Assembly (NCBI RefSeq): GCF_001949145.1
Contig: NW_019091700.1
Coordinates: 51,503 to 115,502, forward strand
DNA: 64,000 nt
Reading direction: 5' to 3'
Source: Acanthaster planci
Lineage: Eukaryota; Echinodermata; Asteroidea; Valvatida; Acanthasteridae
Shown here one piece after another: positions 12,889 to 27,400 of this stretch (position 1 is its first letter; each line of letters begins with the position of its first letter). The notes under the pieces were generated by a model. The model was given only the letters and a program-made list of their open reading frames with translations. It searched no databases and was not told where the DNA came from. Position numbers and translations under genes: made by a program.

Positions 12889-14254
12889 AATATAATGGAT
12901 TTAAGAAATGAAGGGATGAATGAATTTGCCAAAATTTTAGCGCCTAATATGAAAGCAAGTGCTTTGGAAAAGGCCTAATCTAAATTCTGTATAGTATAAT
13001 AGCACATAACTCTAAGTTTACCCTCTAAAAGTACACGTAAATCGATCTTATATTCGGTGTCCCCCTTTACCATTCTGAACAATTTGAGACGGGTCTATTT
13101 CAAACTATCTCAATTATTTAGCTTTTTCCTTCCATCTTTGTCTGTTTTAAGTGTGAGGTGTTTACCAACTCAACAGAAAACCCCGAGGTGGTCTCTAAAA
13201 TCAGTGAGGTGGGCCACCTCACACTCGAATAGGCAGGGGAAACCCTGATTCAGCTGTCTTGAAATTTTGTTCTCATTAAAAAAGAATGTTCAAGGAAACA
13301 TAATCAGACTGTGCGCCCTGTGTTGGGCTGCCTTCCTCCATTTGAATCAACCGCATCTAACCATGCAACCTTACCAAAAACCCTGTCCACGTGCCAGTCC
13401 AGTTGGCACCATTAGGACATGAGATGTATGGTACATGTAGACCCTCAGTACTGATTATATAAACACATTTTTACTTGGCAGTTGCATTAAACCCAACGAG
13501 CCCAAGGGTAAAAAGATGGTGAATGTCATTGTCTTGTTTCCATAATTGATTCCCATGATGAAAAAACAACAGGACGGGGCCCGTTAATTTTTCAGAGCCC
13601 TTCCACAAATGTCTGAGAGGGAAAATACACACTGCGGCATGTATTAGCATTGATTTGACCTGATTTGAACATCAATAGCATCTGGTCGCCGTTCCGATTC
13701 TACATGCTGACGAGGAGGATAAAAAAAAATCAATTCTGAAAACATTTTTTTGTGCAGTAAGCCGAGCCGTGACAGTAGAAAACGATTTGTGTAGTGGGGC
13801 ATTTATTCCACTCATGTTGCTGTGAGGTGTGCATGCATGAAATCGGTCTTTCAACAAATAGCGCCATCCATTGAGAATAAATCTTTCTAAATAAATTCTT
13901 TATTTCATGTAAGCAACAACCTACTATAAAATGAAGAAATAATGACAATTAATGCAATATGATACATGTAATTATTGGCAGTGATTATAACACGTACATG
14001 TAACATTTTACGTCAATTTGCTGGCATTGCTGATCATTACTATCAAAGTACAAATATTCACTGCATTAGCAGGACTGGTATCGAAGAACATGTAACTCCC
14101 CTACTTATCTTCATTATTAAACAGAAAAATTTCCAATCTGGAATAGTTCTGGTCTCAAAACCAGCTTTCGAAAATAAGTGGATAAATTTGTTACCATTAA
14201 GAACAGTTTTGCCTTTTGGTTTTCTATAAGCAAATAACACTGTACTGTTTGACC

Positions 14255-14488
14255 AGGGCCCAATTTCACAGAGCTGCTAAGCACATGAGACTGTAAGTAG
14301 GAAGCACATCAAAAGGCACGCTAACTTTTTTTGTGATGTACAGTACCAATGGAAATCTCTTTGCGTGCCCAACTGTTAGCACAACTGTGCCAAGCATTGC
14401 CATGAAATAATGCATAAGATTGACAAATTTTCTGCTAAAAGCAGGACTTTTCTGTAAACTGTAAAGCAGTACCCAAAAATTGGGCCTA
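14255..14488. mobile_element. MITE-like element with GGGCCCAATTT ends
   Basis: The left end reads agggcccaatttcacagagc followed by tgctaagcac. The right end reads aaaattgggcctagggcc, giving terminal inverted repeats of about 12-15 bp. Similar GGGCCCAATTTCATAGAGCTGC-ended elements, with an internal 'gctaagca' phrase, are very common in echinoderm and related marine genomes as I recall them. No protein is encoded. The element is degraded internally and its ends are approximate. Confidence 0.6.
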
Positions 14489-17400
14489 GGGCCTAATATG
14501 ACAACACCATCAACCACGGCATTCCTCGTTTAAGATGATGTTTCAGTGCTTACTGTTCTTAATTGTTTTTATTGTAAAGTTTACAAGGTTTAAATCATTG
14601 CTTACCGAAGACACACGTGTGCACGAGACTGAAAGTCCTCACTAACCTGTGAAAAAGACGAGTGTAGAATTCTCTGCTTTATTCAGAAACATAGATTCCT
14701 TGCTTACCGTGCTGAAAACATGGTTCATCTACTATGCAATGGGAACGCACCTGTTTTCACCTGTGTGTCATGATCGCAGTATGCTGAAACAAATCTGGCC
14801 TCCACCCCCTTTCCTTAAAAAAGGAGAGAAATGAAATTCATGAGGGGTTTATTCAAAGCCTCCAGACTGCATTGGCCCAGTTTGTGGATGGGGTCTAGAT
14901 TTGTGTGATTTACAACTTTAGATTTCTAAAAAACTGGGGAGGACAGAACACAAAGACGATAGAAATACCACCAATAAACTGAAACAAACAACAGACAAAT
15001 CAGATTATTCAAGTATTTACATAAGCACTTGAAGTTAAGAGTGAATGGATAACACAGTTATATGAAAACCTATTAAATTCAGTCTTTAAACCAGAGATGG
15101 AACCCCTGAATTGGTGCACTTTCAGCAAACAACAGAAATATCACGGAGATAAGAAAAACCCTGAAAGTTAATTTAGGTCATAACCCAGGAAACAACAGAA
15201 ATTGCACTATTTTCAGAAACAACATCTGCGGGGCTTTTCATACAAATGCTTATATAATTAGAACCCAAAATATTCGGTCAATATTTTCTTGTGTTAAGGG
15301 TGGGCAGTGTCCGTGCTCAATTACGGCCAACCCCCATTCATAAATTTCTGAGCTATTTATGTAGGCCGGGGGCATCATACAGTGCATGCAGTCTGCATCT
15401 CAAAAAAGAAGCATGAAAAAATCCATCCGTGCTGTCTTCTGTACAGATATAAAACTAAATATGTACAAGTATCCTTAAATCTGATACTGTTTCTTGGAAT
15501 AAAAGACAAGCAGGAGACAACCTGCTCAAAATGAAAACAAAATTGAGACATTGAAAAAAATATGAATAAATTGCTGTGTGCACTTGCAGAGAAGAATGAA
15601 TTAATTTAATTTTTTTCTGCCCAACTTGCTTCAAAAGCCGCGACGGGGCTGTTGACTGAAAACCGTCCTCAGGGCAAAGAACCGTGTCGTGAATACTCAT
15701 CCATGGCTGGTGAGCAGGGCTGTCTATATACATGTAGCTGCATGTGCAGTGAAGAAAAAAATCCTGACCAGCCAATTTCCTGATTGCGCGAGCCTGGCAT
15801 TTCAGAAAGACGGATGGTAGCAGGAATGGTTGGCGGGCATGGCAGTAGCGGTTTGGTGGGCCAGTGTTTTCTAATGGAAATTTACTGTTGTTTGCGCTGT
15901 GCTTGATTGTGACGATATGAAGGGGAAATCATTCTTGAATTGTGCCTAATAAAAAGAGTGGGTTCCCCCCCCCCTTGCTTTCTTGCGTGATTTCATTGGA
16001 AAGTTTAATATGGATCTACAATTCAAGGAGAGGCCTGGAAGAAATACGCGTATTCATGGTGGCCGATCTCTGCCATAAGTATGTTTTAAAATTATGTCAT
16101 TATATTCAGCATTGTAACGCCCTGTTGTACCATTTTAATGCCGGAATTTCTGGGCGTTCTCATGCTGTGTTAGGACATATTTACCGTGGTCATCCCTAGA
16201 GTGTAGGTGCACATCAGTTGCATTCCAGCTCTTCAAGCAGGCCTGCATGATTTTTATGCCTACTCGCTTACATGTGTGCCTGCACTCCGGGGATGAACAC
16301 AGTAAGTATGCCGCAATACAGCTTTACAGTACCCCGTAAATGCTTTACATTCAGGGCGTTAAAATGCTGTAATGAAAAACAATTTGTTCTTGGCGGAGAT
16401 CAGCCACCGTATGTATACTGTGGCAGAGACAATTTCTTTTTTTTCCCTTGTTGTTGGCTAATGCTAGAGATTTTGGATTTCAGAAATGATAATGACAAGG
16501 AGCATTTATATCGTGCAGATACTATGCAAATATATTCAACTGCACACAGCAATACCCATCACTAGCAGAAATGAAAGTGCTGACACTCCAAACATAAACA
16601 ACATACGTGTACAGTTGCATAATTTTTTTTTCAGTTTCTTTTTGTGCTAGCCTTTTTTCTGAAATGAGTTAGGTCTTGCATGATTCGGTACCGTTCTGTA
16701 ACCATCTGAGGTGTACATTGTATCCTGTAGAGCGGCTGCAGCGTAGTCACAATGCTATTTCAAGCTAAACTATGTATGCCAACATAACAGGCTTTAGGAT
16801 TCTTCCCGTGCAATTGAGTTTGTCCCACACACTCCCTGATACACTCGTCTTGTTCAATCGGCCCATAATTCCGTCATTTCACAATTGATAGGGGGTGTAT
16901 CCACTTGTGCTGGGCGTTTGGTTAATGTTCGTACTTATTGGCGCAGTAATTCGAGTGTCTGGGGCAGAGGGTGACTAAATCGGATTGGGGCCCGTAATAG
17001 GATCAGTCTTCCCTAATCCCACCAGAGTGTGGAGTACAGTGTTTGTGGCCATACAGCCAAGCGCTAAATGCACCAATGCTTCAGTCTGAATTGCGTGTCA
17101 TTGCACCATTTGGGGTTGTGGCGTGCAAGAAGCCAATCTGGGTCATTCTGTAAATTTGGGATCCAAAGTGTGACATTTTTCCGTCCCTGTTGCCTCTGAT
17201 ATGTACACCATCTGACATGTTTGACAAGGGATGCATCACTGAAATTGATTTCAAACTATTTTCATTTGTTTGGCAGGTAATTTGCAGTGCTTATTCAGTC
17301 TTGGAAATTGAACAGTGAATTCCAAACATTAACAGTCCTATGCCAGACGTAACAGGGACGGGAAAAAAATTGGAACCCAAAATGACCCATCTACAGAACA

Positions 17401-19726
17401 TAAAGATGACAGGGGAACTGCACGGAAACCCACATATTTAATGTTGTGACATTTGAGGTGCCCGTATCAGTAGAAAACAGTGGATAAAAGAAGGAAAGTA
17501 ATGGTCTTCAGTGATGGTATAAAGTGGTTCTCCATCAATTGAAGAATGAATGTATGCAGAATGTGTGATACAGTACCGGTACCTGCAATGTAATGCTGCC
17601 GTTTGTTCACGTGGAGCCCCGTATACCTCGGACGTAATTGTTTATCACAAGATGTTAACACAAACTTAAACGTAGTATGAGTTTTGTGGAGCATTGTGCC
17701 ATCTGAGTTTTAGCTGTTCTACTGAAATTTGAAATAACAATTTGTAATTGCACAAACTTATTTTCACGTACGTTGTACTTTGTTGCTCAAGGAGGAGAGA
17801 TGTTAAGGGGAAATACATGTGACTAAGGGAACAGAAACAATGAGATTATATACATTTTGACTTTTGTTTCCTATGTGCAAAAAAGTGAAACATTAATTGT
17901 TGCAACTTGTAAATGACTGTACTGAGGTATTCATAAATGTATTGAGTTGCTATTAGTCAAAATGGCACATCTCCTCATAAACCCCTCTCATAGACAGCCA
18001 TCTTAGTATAGGAAACTTACAACCGTGTATGTATTGCCACCAGATGCGTGTGTGCGGGTTTGCAGTGCATTCTAGATACGCCCGTGTGACTTGAAACTTC
18101 TTTGATATATGGCAAACTGATGCATATCACAAAAATTTGATGCTGATTTGAAAACTCTGATGCAAGTGACAATTAGTCTAAGAGGTGATATCATTTGAGA
18201 GCGACTTATTGAAAATTACCATGACAACCTGCAAGATTCCGGACATAGGGACAGTCCTCATGCCCTGCCAGCAAACCCGCACTCCTACACATCAGAAACT
18301 GATAGCGGGGATTAAGCTTTCGTGAGGGACTCTTGACTTATAAGGGGTGGAGAGAGATGCTGCTTAGAGAGGAGGGAACGGTGTGAAACGAGGCAGCTAG
18401 TGTGACTGCTCAGTGCAGTGATGCATAGCCCGTATCAGTTGCTCAAAAGGCTGATGGATGAACTTCCTTTGATACATGGTTTACAGTGGGGATGCATCCA
18501 TTCATGGCAATCAGGAAGATTATATACTATCAGCCGCCAGAGAGTTTTCCACAGTCCAGTCTACAGAACTCCTTTAGGCGCATGGAAAGAAACTTGAGAA
18601 CTGCTTAGTTTATATATAAGATAATTAAGAAATGGACACTTTGGGACAATAAAATGGCAGTTGGGTGGATGTCTTGAAAGTGCAGAGCTCTTCTTTGGTG
18701 GGGAAATTGGTTTGAGTGTGTAATGCAGTGTGCATTTCATATTTCATTTGCGTGGTCTTTGACATTTTTTTCCTTCTGTTTGTGCATACCTTGAATGATT
18801 TCAAAGATGCCTTTGCCAAGATATGTTTGCAGACTAAACCTTTTATTGACTGTGGGACAGGAGATTTTTTTATCATTTACAATCAGTCTCTTTTGAAAAT
18901 CGAGTGTGAAAACTTTGTTGCGTATTTTGTAACTGTTGGCAAATATACCTTAATAAGGGCTTTCACTAGTAGTTGTTCATATTTGATTTCACAGTTTCTT
19001 TTTATCAGATGTTGAAAATGATGAGCTGAAATAAAGGGCCCCCTTTAATTTCTTCATGGACTGTGACAAATTAGATACATGATTAAGACAGTACCTGAAT
19101 GTCACAGCAATATCTTGACAGGATTGCCCAAAACATATACTCAATCGACAAAGCTTCAAACTTTGGGACAAAAATAAAATAAACAGTGGTTTCGCCAATA
19201 ACAAACCAAAGATTGAATTTACACAAGCCGGCTTCAGGATGAGGCTCTGATTGAAAACACAGAGCTGGCAATTTTCCGGGACCAAATTCCACAAAGGCAG
19301 TTGGACCGCCGATAAATTGAATCTCGGGGAGCACAGACAAGTAAAGTAGACAGGTTTTTTGGTTGTTGTTTGTTTGGTCTGGCCTGGCGAAGGAAACTAG
19401 AATGAGAAATTGAGAGATGGGGACCTTCGCACACAATTAGACAAATTGGATTCTACAAACTGTGAGCTTTGAATTGGAGGTTTTATGCACCTGCAGATTG
19501 TTTGTGTTCAGGTATTTGTACTGCTCTGGCTGCGTCTTTGTGAAAAAAGCGGTGGCCCATTCCACATTGACTGCTTGCACCAAGCAGCAGGCACCCTGTA
19601 GGCAGGAAAGACGAGCAAAACATTAAAGGCTGTTTAGGAAACCCCTGGTGTCTGTAATAAGTCTTTGCTATTGGTAATAAGGGGGAATCTTTGTACATAC
19701 ATGTACATGCCTTATATCAACAATTA

Positions 19727-19764
19727 CATATACCTGTCATACACCTGTGTATGAGAGGTATATG
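19727..19764. repeat. Near-perfect 38-bp hairpin
   Basis: Two 18-base arms (catatacctgtcatacac and gtgtatgagaggtatatg) pair with a single mismatch around a two-base centre. It lies just after a tacatacatgtacatgc run. A two-base loop suits a DNA cruciform or a replication-slippage product better than a microRNA precursor. Confidence 0.7.
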
Positions 19765-22700
19765 TACAAGTACTCATGTTGCCCATGCATAGTTTCTGTG
19801 CATGGGTTATGTGCTCATTCAGTTGAAAATTTGTTAACTCCTCACCATGGGTGCACAAACCAGTGCATGAACTTGGTGTGGTTAACTTTGGTGAGCGAGC
19901 TGAACTGTGTCATTTATACAGGTTAGAGGAATTATGCAAACAAAACAAACAAGAATGGGGGAAAATGGAGAAGAAAAGCAAAACGTGTAAGCAATTTTCA
20001 TGGAGCACCCTGTTATCTGTGTGCAGGCTGCATACTGATTGGTTGTTCTGACAACAGTGGTTTTCCAACCAGTAAGAAATAAAATCATAATCTTCATATT
20101 GCTTTGTTTCCATTATCTAATTTCTGCTCATGACTAGTGAGGGGAATTGAATCACAAGCATTTTACTGTTAGAATGAGACTTTTAAGATGTTTTCCCTGT
20201 CAAAATAACACACCTATACCCTCCCACCTTAGGAACCCATCCTCCCCACCCCAAATCAACAAAGCGAGCAAAGTCAACAACCAATCTCAACTTCAGGTGT
20301 TTACCACAACGTGGCACTGTTGAAACATCTCCCGTACCTCATCCCTGTGACTCATCTGGCTACACAGCCTTTGACAGTCACCCAGAACTAACCCCAACCA
20401 CTTGTCCCATCTAGCAACACTTAGAGAGGCCGCTAAGTGATTTCCTTCAGTTTGGCTAACAAGTGGCTTGGGAAACTGGGCCTGTGAATGGAGAGGCCGG
20501 TGCTCTCTCACACAGTACCTACTACCTCCCTCCATGCATTACCATCAAGATCACTGCTGGTTGGAGGCTGGTAATGCCGGTTCAAGTAGCAAACATGCTG
20601 TTGTACATTACATAGAGCCGGTACCCAGTCTGTCTGTGTAATGCTTTATGCACTGCATATTGGGATCAAGTGCCCTGCTCAAAGACACAAATTAATCTGG
20701 CCCACAGGAATGAATGCTTGTGCCTCACATTTGAATTAAATTGCTTAGTGTTTATTGCTTAGTGTTGTGTTACCTGTTAAAGGCCCAGGACTCATCAAAA
20801 ATCTCAACTGCAATGTACCGTGCAAATCCAAAGGAATTGTGGGTTAAAAAAATGGAAGGATTCATAAACTTAGGTAGATCTTTAAAGCCCTCTTCTCGTG
20901 CGAGTCCAGATGGGACTTGATCACTGAGACCGTAGATGAGGAAGTCTCACTGCCAATGCAGCTCCCAGTTATACATGTACATATTAACCCTCCGTACTCA
21001 GTTGTGTTTGTAAATCAATTCCTTTAACATAGTACTATTCCAAAGATGGATTTTTTTGCCTATACACTAGTTAATTCTTCAGGGCTCAACCTTTTCTTCT
21101 GTTGTTTCAAGCCAACATATTTATTCCAGTTGGCCTGTAAAACATGAAGTTTAACAAACCAGAACGAGTGCATTATATCTCTAGGGGTTTTTTTCCCCTC
21201 CAGCAGAACTTTAATAAAATCTGGCTTTACAAAATTTTGGAGCCGCGCTTATTGATTTTTTTTTTCTTCTGTCTCGTAGCTTTTCTTGACAAACCATTAG
21301 AATAGGATGTGGGGGCTTCCCTGCAAAATGTGTCAAGCTGTCAAGCGGTCTTGCACTTTGTGCAGATGGATTTTCAGACCATCCTTCCATCTCATCCAGT
21401 TATTTGACCAACCATCTTTTAGTTTACTTTGCTGTATGAAATGGGTCCAAAAGGAGGCGGACTGTTGGAGAAAACTGGGGGAAAAAATCAAATTTTTACT
21501 ACAATTTATTCATCCGCCATGATTTGTTTCTTGAATAATTACATACCACAGTATAAACCAATCACGTTTCTGAAGACCCCTTGGTTTTTTTGTCGGACAC
21601 TGTGAGTGCGCACACCAGCCAGCATTTATGATGAACAGCAGTCTGTAGTGAACAGTAATGAACAGTGTACCTGCAATGAATTTCTCTTGGAATTTCTCTT
21701 CAACTTTGTATTCCTCTTCAATGTATGAAAACTCTTTCACATCCCTGTGTGGTTGAATCTATTAAAAAGTGCACTTTTTTAAATACTCAAAATTATCCAT
21801 GCTTTCCTGGACAACTGAGGGCACTTTTGCTGTTAAGTCAACTGGGTAAGATATGTTCATTGCGTGGGCTTTTCTATTCAAACGGTCAACCCAGAATATA
21901 CTCATTGAAAACAGTTCTGAGAGAGCGTTTGATGCTTGCTTATTGCTATGCGCATAAACAACAATGAATCAGCAAAGAAAAGAAAAATAAGCCCAACAAA
22001 ACTGCAGGACTGTTTTGTGTGCAAACCAATGTAACATCGAAGGCAAATTGGGAAGGTTTGTATTAAAACAAATTGATCGCAGCTACTCTTTAAATGAATT
22101 GCCGTCTGTCACTGATGTGTCGTCCATTGCTGTTTTTTAAAATGAATGTGGGTTTTGTCATAGCGACACTGCGCACAACAGTTAGTACCATAAAATACTT
22201 GACAGCCATACTTTTCTTACAGCAGACCACATGTGGCAGATTTGGGGCACTCTGAAGCCCCCTGCCCCCAGCAAATGAAACAACATTTCAAATTGGAACT
22301 GCCATGAGCTTAATCAAACCACCAGCACTACACCCCATAACCAACGCCAACCCTACTCCTACTCCACCCCCGAGCCTACTCACACAAACTCGCGCAAAGC
22401 TATATTTACCTGCAGTCGGGAACCGCATGTGGTCCTCTTTTGCTCATACTTCTTCTCAAGATCTCCCATGTCTTTTGTACACGACTATCAATCGGGGACC
22501 CTCAGCGAACCAGGGACCTCAATTCAGGGTCCTTGATTGAATCGAAAATCAAACTCAACCTCTAGCCCAGCTACCCTACCCATGGCAAGAAGCACTCTAC
22601 CTATAACTAGCTATTCGCATATGTGATCCTCCCCCCCCAAAAAAAAACATATTAGTACTTGTCTAGTATAGGAAGTCCAGTCTTTGACTTTTTGTTCCCC

Positions 22701-24367
22701 CTTTTTGGTAGATAGCCTTCTTGATTCTTTTTTTATCACTTAGAGAGGTGAATGCTCAGAATGCATGGAAATAACCTGAAAGGATAACCAATAAAGCTAA
22801 AGGCATTGAACCCCAAAAAGAGGAAGAAATTTACTTTGCCAAACCTAATTGATCTGACAGCACCGGCATCTTTTAGCAACACTGGGGTCTTCCATTTGTC
22901 TCATCAGTTGCCGCGGGGCATTGATTTTGAATTTCAGTCTCTGCATCCGGAGGGTCCATAGCCGCATGATTAATGTGGGGGAAAATAATTGGTCGGTGGC
23001 ACTTAACATCACGCCCTGAGCAGTGCTTGTACAGGTATTGTTACTTTTTTTAGCTATCCAATAGTTTAGTTTATGACATTTGTCTTCTAAAAGCTGCATT
23101 TTTTTTTTAAAGCTGTTTCTGCAAAACTAATGCCCATGAAATGCAGACCCGCCGGGCCTTGACCGTCCATTAACAGATTTTTGAAAATTAGGTACGTGCA
23201 TGATGCCCAGCACATCTGCAGTTTTTCAAATCCAGGCAGGGGGGGTATTTTAGGGTTAACTTGCTGTCATTTGTAATTTTTCTGAAATTGCATGCATGAG
23301 TTTTTTTCACCATACGGTCAGTAGGAAAAGTCGCTTTTTTGGTTGCCTTTCTGAGGTCAAAAGTCTGAATTTTGCCACAACATCAGCTCTGACTTTCAGA
23401 CAGTTGGAGCCAAGGTACTTGTACAAAACATCCTCAGAAAACCTCCTGGAGGTTTAAGCTTGACACAAGAGCACATGGCGTTGGAATCCAAGCAACCAAT
23501 TTCTCTTGTCAAGTTAATGCCATCTTTATGTATCTTGTGCATCCGTTCACGGCAGAATAAGTTCCGACTTTGATGATGATAAATGCTCAGTTATGTTCGT
23601 TTTAGCGTGTACTGTAACTCTTCATTGCTGGAAATGAAGACGAATGTGTCAAGATAGTCTCCTTTTCAATTAGAGTTTTTATGTGGGTGGCTGCACCTCC
23701 CTAAATCAAAACAACCTCGATGCGTCAAGGGGTTATTGGACATTAGTGAGCGCATCGGTTCAAAGCGCTCACCAGCACTGCCGAGTGCTTTTTGCAAATC
23801 TCTGGGGTGACATTCATGACCCTCGTTTTAGCAGAGATAATCGTAAATCAGACCTTTCTATCAGAGTTTATTGAGAGCTGTGGAGGGTCGTCTGTTGCTA
23901 CCCTTCTTCCCATGAATTGACTGTGTAACAATTGATTGGAGATTTTCCCTAAGTGGAAAAATTAATGCTCATGGCAAAACTCGAGTTGGTCTTACAGTCA
24001 GCAAAGTGGCGTTTCACTGAGAGAGAAATTTCAACGACCCCTGTCACAATGTCAACGTGGTGGTACGTTTTGCTCCTGTTAATGAATTAGTAATTCAACT
24101 CATTATGCAACATTAAATAATTGGCGAAATAAGAATTTTATTTAGCATTTGGCTGGGAAAATGCCTAATCTTGGCATAAGATGCTAATAAATTTGTCAGA
24201 ACCACCACTGCCCTTTTAATGAAGGAACTGTAACTGCAAGTTACCACAAGATGATGGCTGTGGCAAGTTTACTCCCCTCCACATCAGGTTATATACATGT
24301 AGTACATGTAGTAAAGACATTTCTCCTACATGTACATGTATGTGAAATGTTCAACAAAGTGACTTGT

Positions 24368-24426
24368 TTAACCCTAACCCTCCTGAATCCTTCACCTGTT
24401 GGAGGATTGAGGAGGGTTAGGGTTAA
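24368..24426. repeat. Inverted repeat with telomere-like TTAGGG arms
   Basis: The arms ttaaccctaaccctcctgaa(tcc), 24368-24390, and (gga)ttgaggagggttagggttaa, 24404-24426, are 23 bases each and pair with one mismatch around a 13-base loop. Each arm contains two adjacent CCCTAA units. It may be a MITE remnant or a chance foldback. Confidence 0.65.
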
Positions 24427-27400
24427 GAGTCAATGGGAAGGCTGTTTCCATGGGCCGCTGTGCACATTTGGAACCTTGAATGCTGTTCGATCTCACAGCT
24501 TTGCAACCATCTAACTTGTGGCATACCGGCAACATTGGGGTTGTAATTCCCACGAAAGCCAGTGACTCATCAGAGCCTTTTTGGATCTTTCATAACGCTT
24601 GGGTGTTGTATAAAACCACAGGCTCATCCTCTGTACTTATTCAAATTGGAACATGAGGCTTTGTGGAAAGTAATGGTATTAGGCCTATGTACCTGACTTT
24701 TGCAGTATGCAATCCTTCTAAATCCTATCGGAGCATTTGCTGGTTTTTGAAGAATTTGTTTGGGTTGAAATGGAATGCTTAATCTTCTTCACAGTTTTCT
24801 TCAAAATGATTTGACGATAGCCCTTAATGCATTCTCCAATGAGCCTTTTGCAGTATAGAATTTTAAAGAGCTGTTTGTACTTTGACGTTTGACATTTGAT
24901 TTCCTGTAATTCAGTAACTCGCTGTGCTTAATTTGCTGAATTTGTGTACTTCCCCCCCCCCGCCTCATTGAGCTTTCGAGATTTGTGAGACTAGTGGCAA
25001 GCCACTCTGCAACAAGCAACATTGTTGCCTTCACCTAACGACCAGAGCAAAATCCAATTTATTACAGGCCGGATCCTCCTCATGTTGGCGTTTACCCATC
25101 AAACACTGAAACGTTAATTTGCAAAGTTCAATCAGGGATGTTTGTATCCTGTTCGGGGTAAATGACTGTACGTGTACCGGTATAGTACTTGTTTCTGGGC
25201 TTTGAAAGTGGATCTATTTCCTGATCAAACATTTCTCACATTCAGAAAGTGGTCATGTGGATTTTTTGAAGTAGTCCAGATGTTAATGTAGCGGTCCAGT
25301 CCTTCAGCAGTTGTCAGGAGGGTGGAGATCCATCCACCAATTAAGGAGGAGAGGAGGTGCAGAACGAGACAAAAACTGGACTCAAGGCCATTGTGGCTTG
25401 TTTCCCTTTGATTATTCCCAGGTGTCAATCAGCAATGAAATTGTACAACCAAAAGGAAAAACGAAACCCTAAAGAAAGACGGAGGACGTACTATTGAGTG
25501 ATGGTTTACCGGTACATTGCAATAAACGTTACATTCCGTATGTCCATGATAAATTCACACTTAGAAATGTCTCTGTATAATACCCTGACGTCTAGAAGTT
25601 TGCCCAAATAGGTATGAACACTAAAGGCAACGGAAAAAGGGCTGAAAGTTATCCCACAAGGAGCCATGCTGCTCTGCCAGCCTACTAAGGTGCAGGTCTC
25701 AAGCATGGGAACTGTTACTGAGAAAATCCCAGAAACTTCTCAAGTCCTGCCAAAATGTAATACCATGTAAGAGCCTTGCAGATGAAAGGCTTGGCTTTGA
25801 GATACCGGTAACGTATTAAGTCTGTACACCTGCAAGGGACGCTCATACCCATGCATTGATCTCATGCCAGAGATCAGTAGGTCAGAGTTCATATTCATAT
25901 CAAAACTTATTATCTCACCGGGGAATCCCCAGACCCCTACATTAACAAAGCTCTCATCCATGTTAAAAATATTGTTGCTTTCCTTAAAAGATTTCATCAA
26001 AAGGAAAGATACATTTCTTCCTTCTGGGTCCCAAACTGAAGGCCCACAGTATTCAACACATCTTTTTCTACTTCATGGTACATGTACAATAACAACTTTT
26101 CATGTGTTAAATGAAAAAAAAAATCACTTGCCTCGAATTGGACAGAATCAGTAAACAGAGAATTTTTTCTCAAGGGCCCTATAAATTGAGAGTTCCGCAG
26201 AATTAGTCTTGATTGGATTCTGCAAGTGCAAAACACAGCAACAAGCAACAACAAACTTCCTGGGAATTAATTTACCAGCTTGAATCATTGATCAGAGCTA
26301 GGAACAGGAAAACTTGTTAATCTCATTAGGCCAAACACCTGTGTTTACTTGATAGATTCTGAGTCAGGATTTCGGCTCTTCACGGTTCAGTGAATCTCGT
26401 CTCAGCCTTGTCAACATCTTGTCGAGACGATGGACCGTGAGCAGTCAAAATATTCTTCTCCAGAAATGAAATCATGCTCTTGCTGGTTGCACTGCTCGGT
26501 GGAATACCCCACTCTAAAATGATCAAATTTTGTTTGAAATGGTAAACATTTGAAATCTTTCCAGGAGTCATGTTTGCTGCATAAAGCTTTGTATTCTCTG
26601 AACTTTTTATTTCGTCTGAAAAAGTAACTAACTAATTCTAATAGTTAACAAGGTCTGTTTGATTAACCACAACGTTGATGCATTGAAGTCCCCTGTTCAC
26701 ATTTTGCCATATGTTTTTATGGACTTCAGGACAGAAAATGCCTTCCTTCATGATTTGATGTAGGGCTTGCATTGATAGATACATGTCTATGATTTTCTAC
26801 AGTTTCAGGATGTCTAGATATATTTAAAACAAGGTGGACAGACCATACTAGAGCCAAGGCCATATTTTCTTTCATATGCAATGTTTTACACAAACTTTTT
26901 GTTGCCTTAAATAAGCGGTTTCAGATGTTACTAATGTGCAACTTTCACGTGAAATGTTTCTGATCTCCAAGTTAGAGTCGTGAGTTTGTAGTGCAGTGAA
27001 GTTGACACAATTTTCTATTTCTTGTTAACATATTTTTGTTTTCGGATGTAACGCCTGGCTTTTAAGTTTGGGGATCAATTCTGATTACTGTCTGCAATTC
27101 CTGACAGTCTCCTACTGGATTAGGGGATTCCAATCAGATTGTTCATCAGGTAAAGGTGCCGTCTTACCAGCCTAGCAGACGTATTGATCATTACCGCGAA
27201 TCCACAGAACACACGACCATGGAAGTGTCAGCAAATTGATGATGACGGCTTGATAAAAAAAGCCAAACATATATTATTAACCAGATGAGTTGAATTATCG
27301 GAATTGAGGGGGAAAAACCACTAACAGCAGCCTCACGGGCTAGTCCTGAAGCCCACAGTTTGCCAAGTTGAGTGGCGCGGACCTCTAGACTTTGGCAGTT

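Noticed and set aside
13145-13230. agtgtgaggtg ... cacctcacact as a MITE
   Set aside because: Only 11 bp of inverted repeat and no second copy seen. It could be chance or a small fragment, too weak to annotate.
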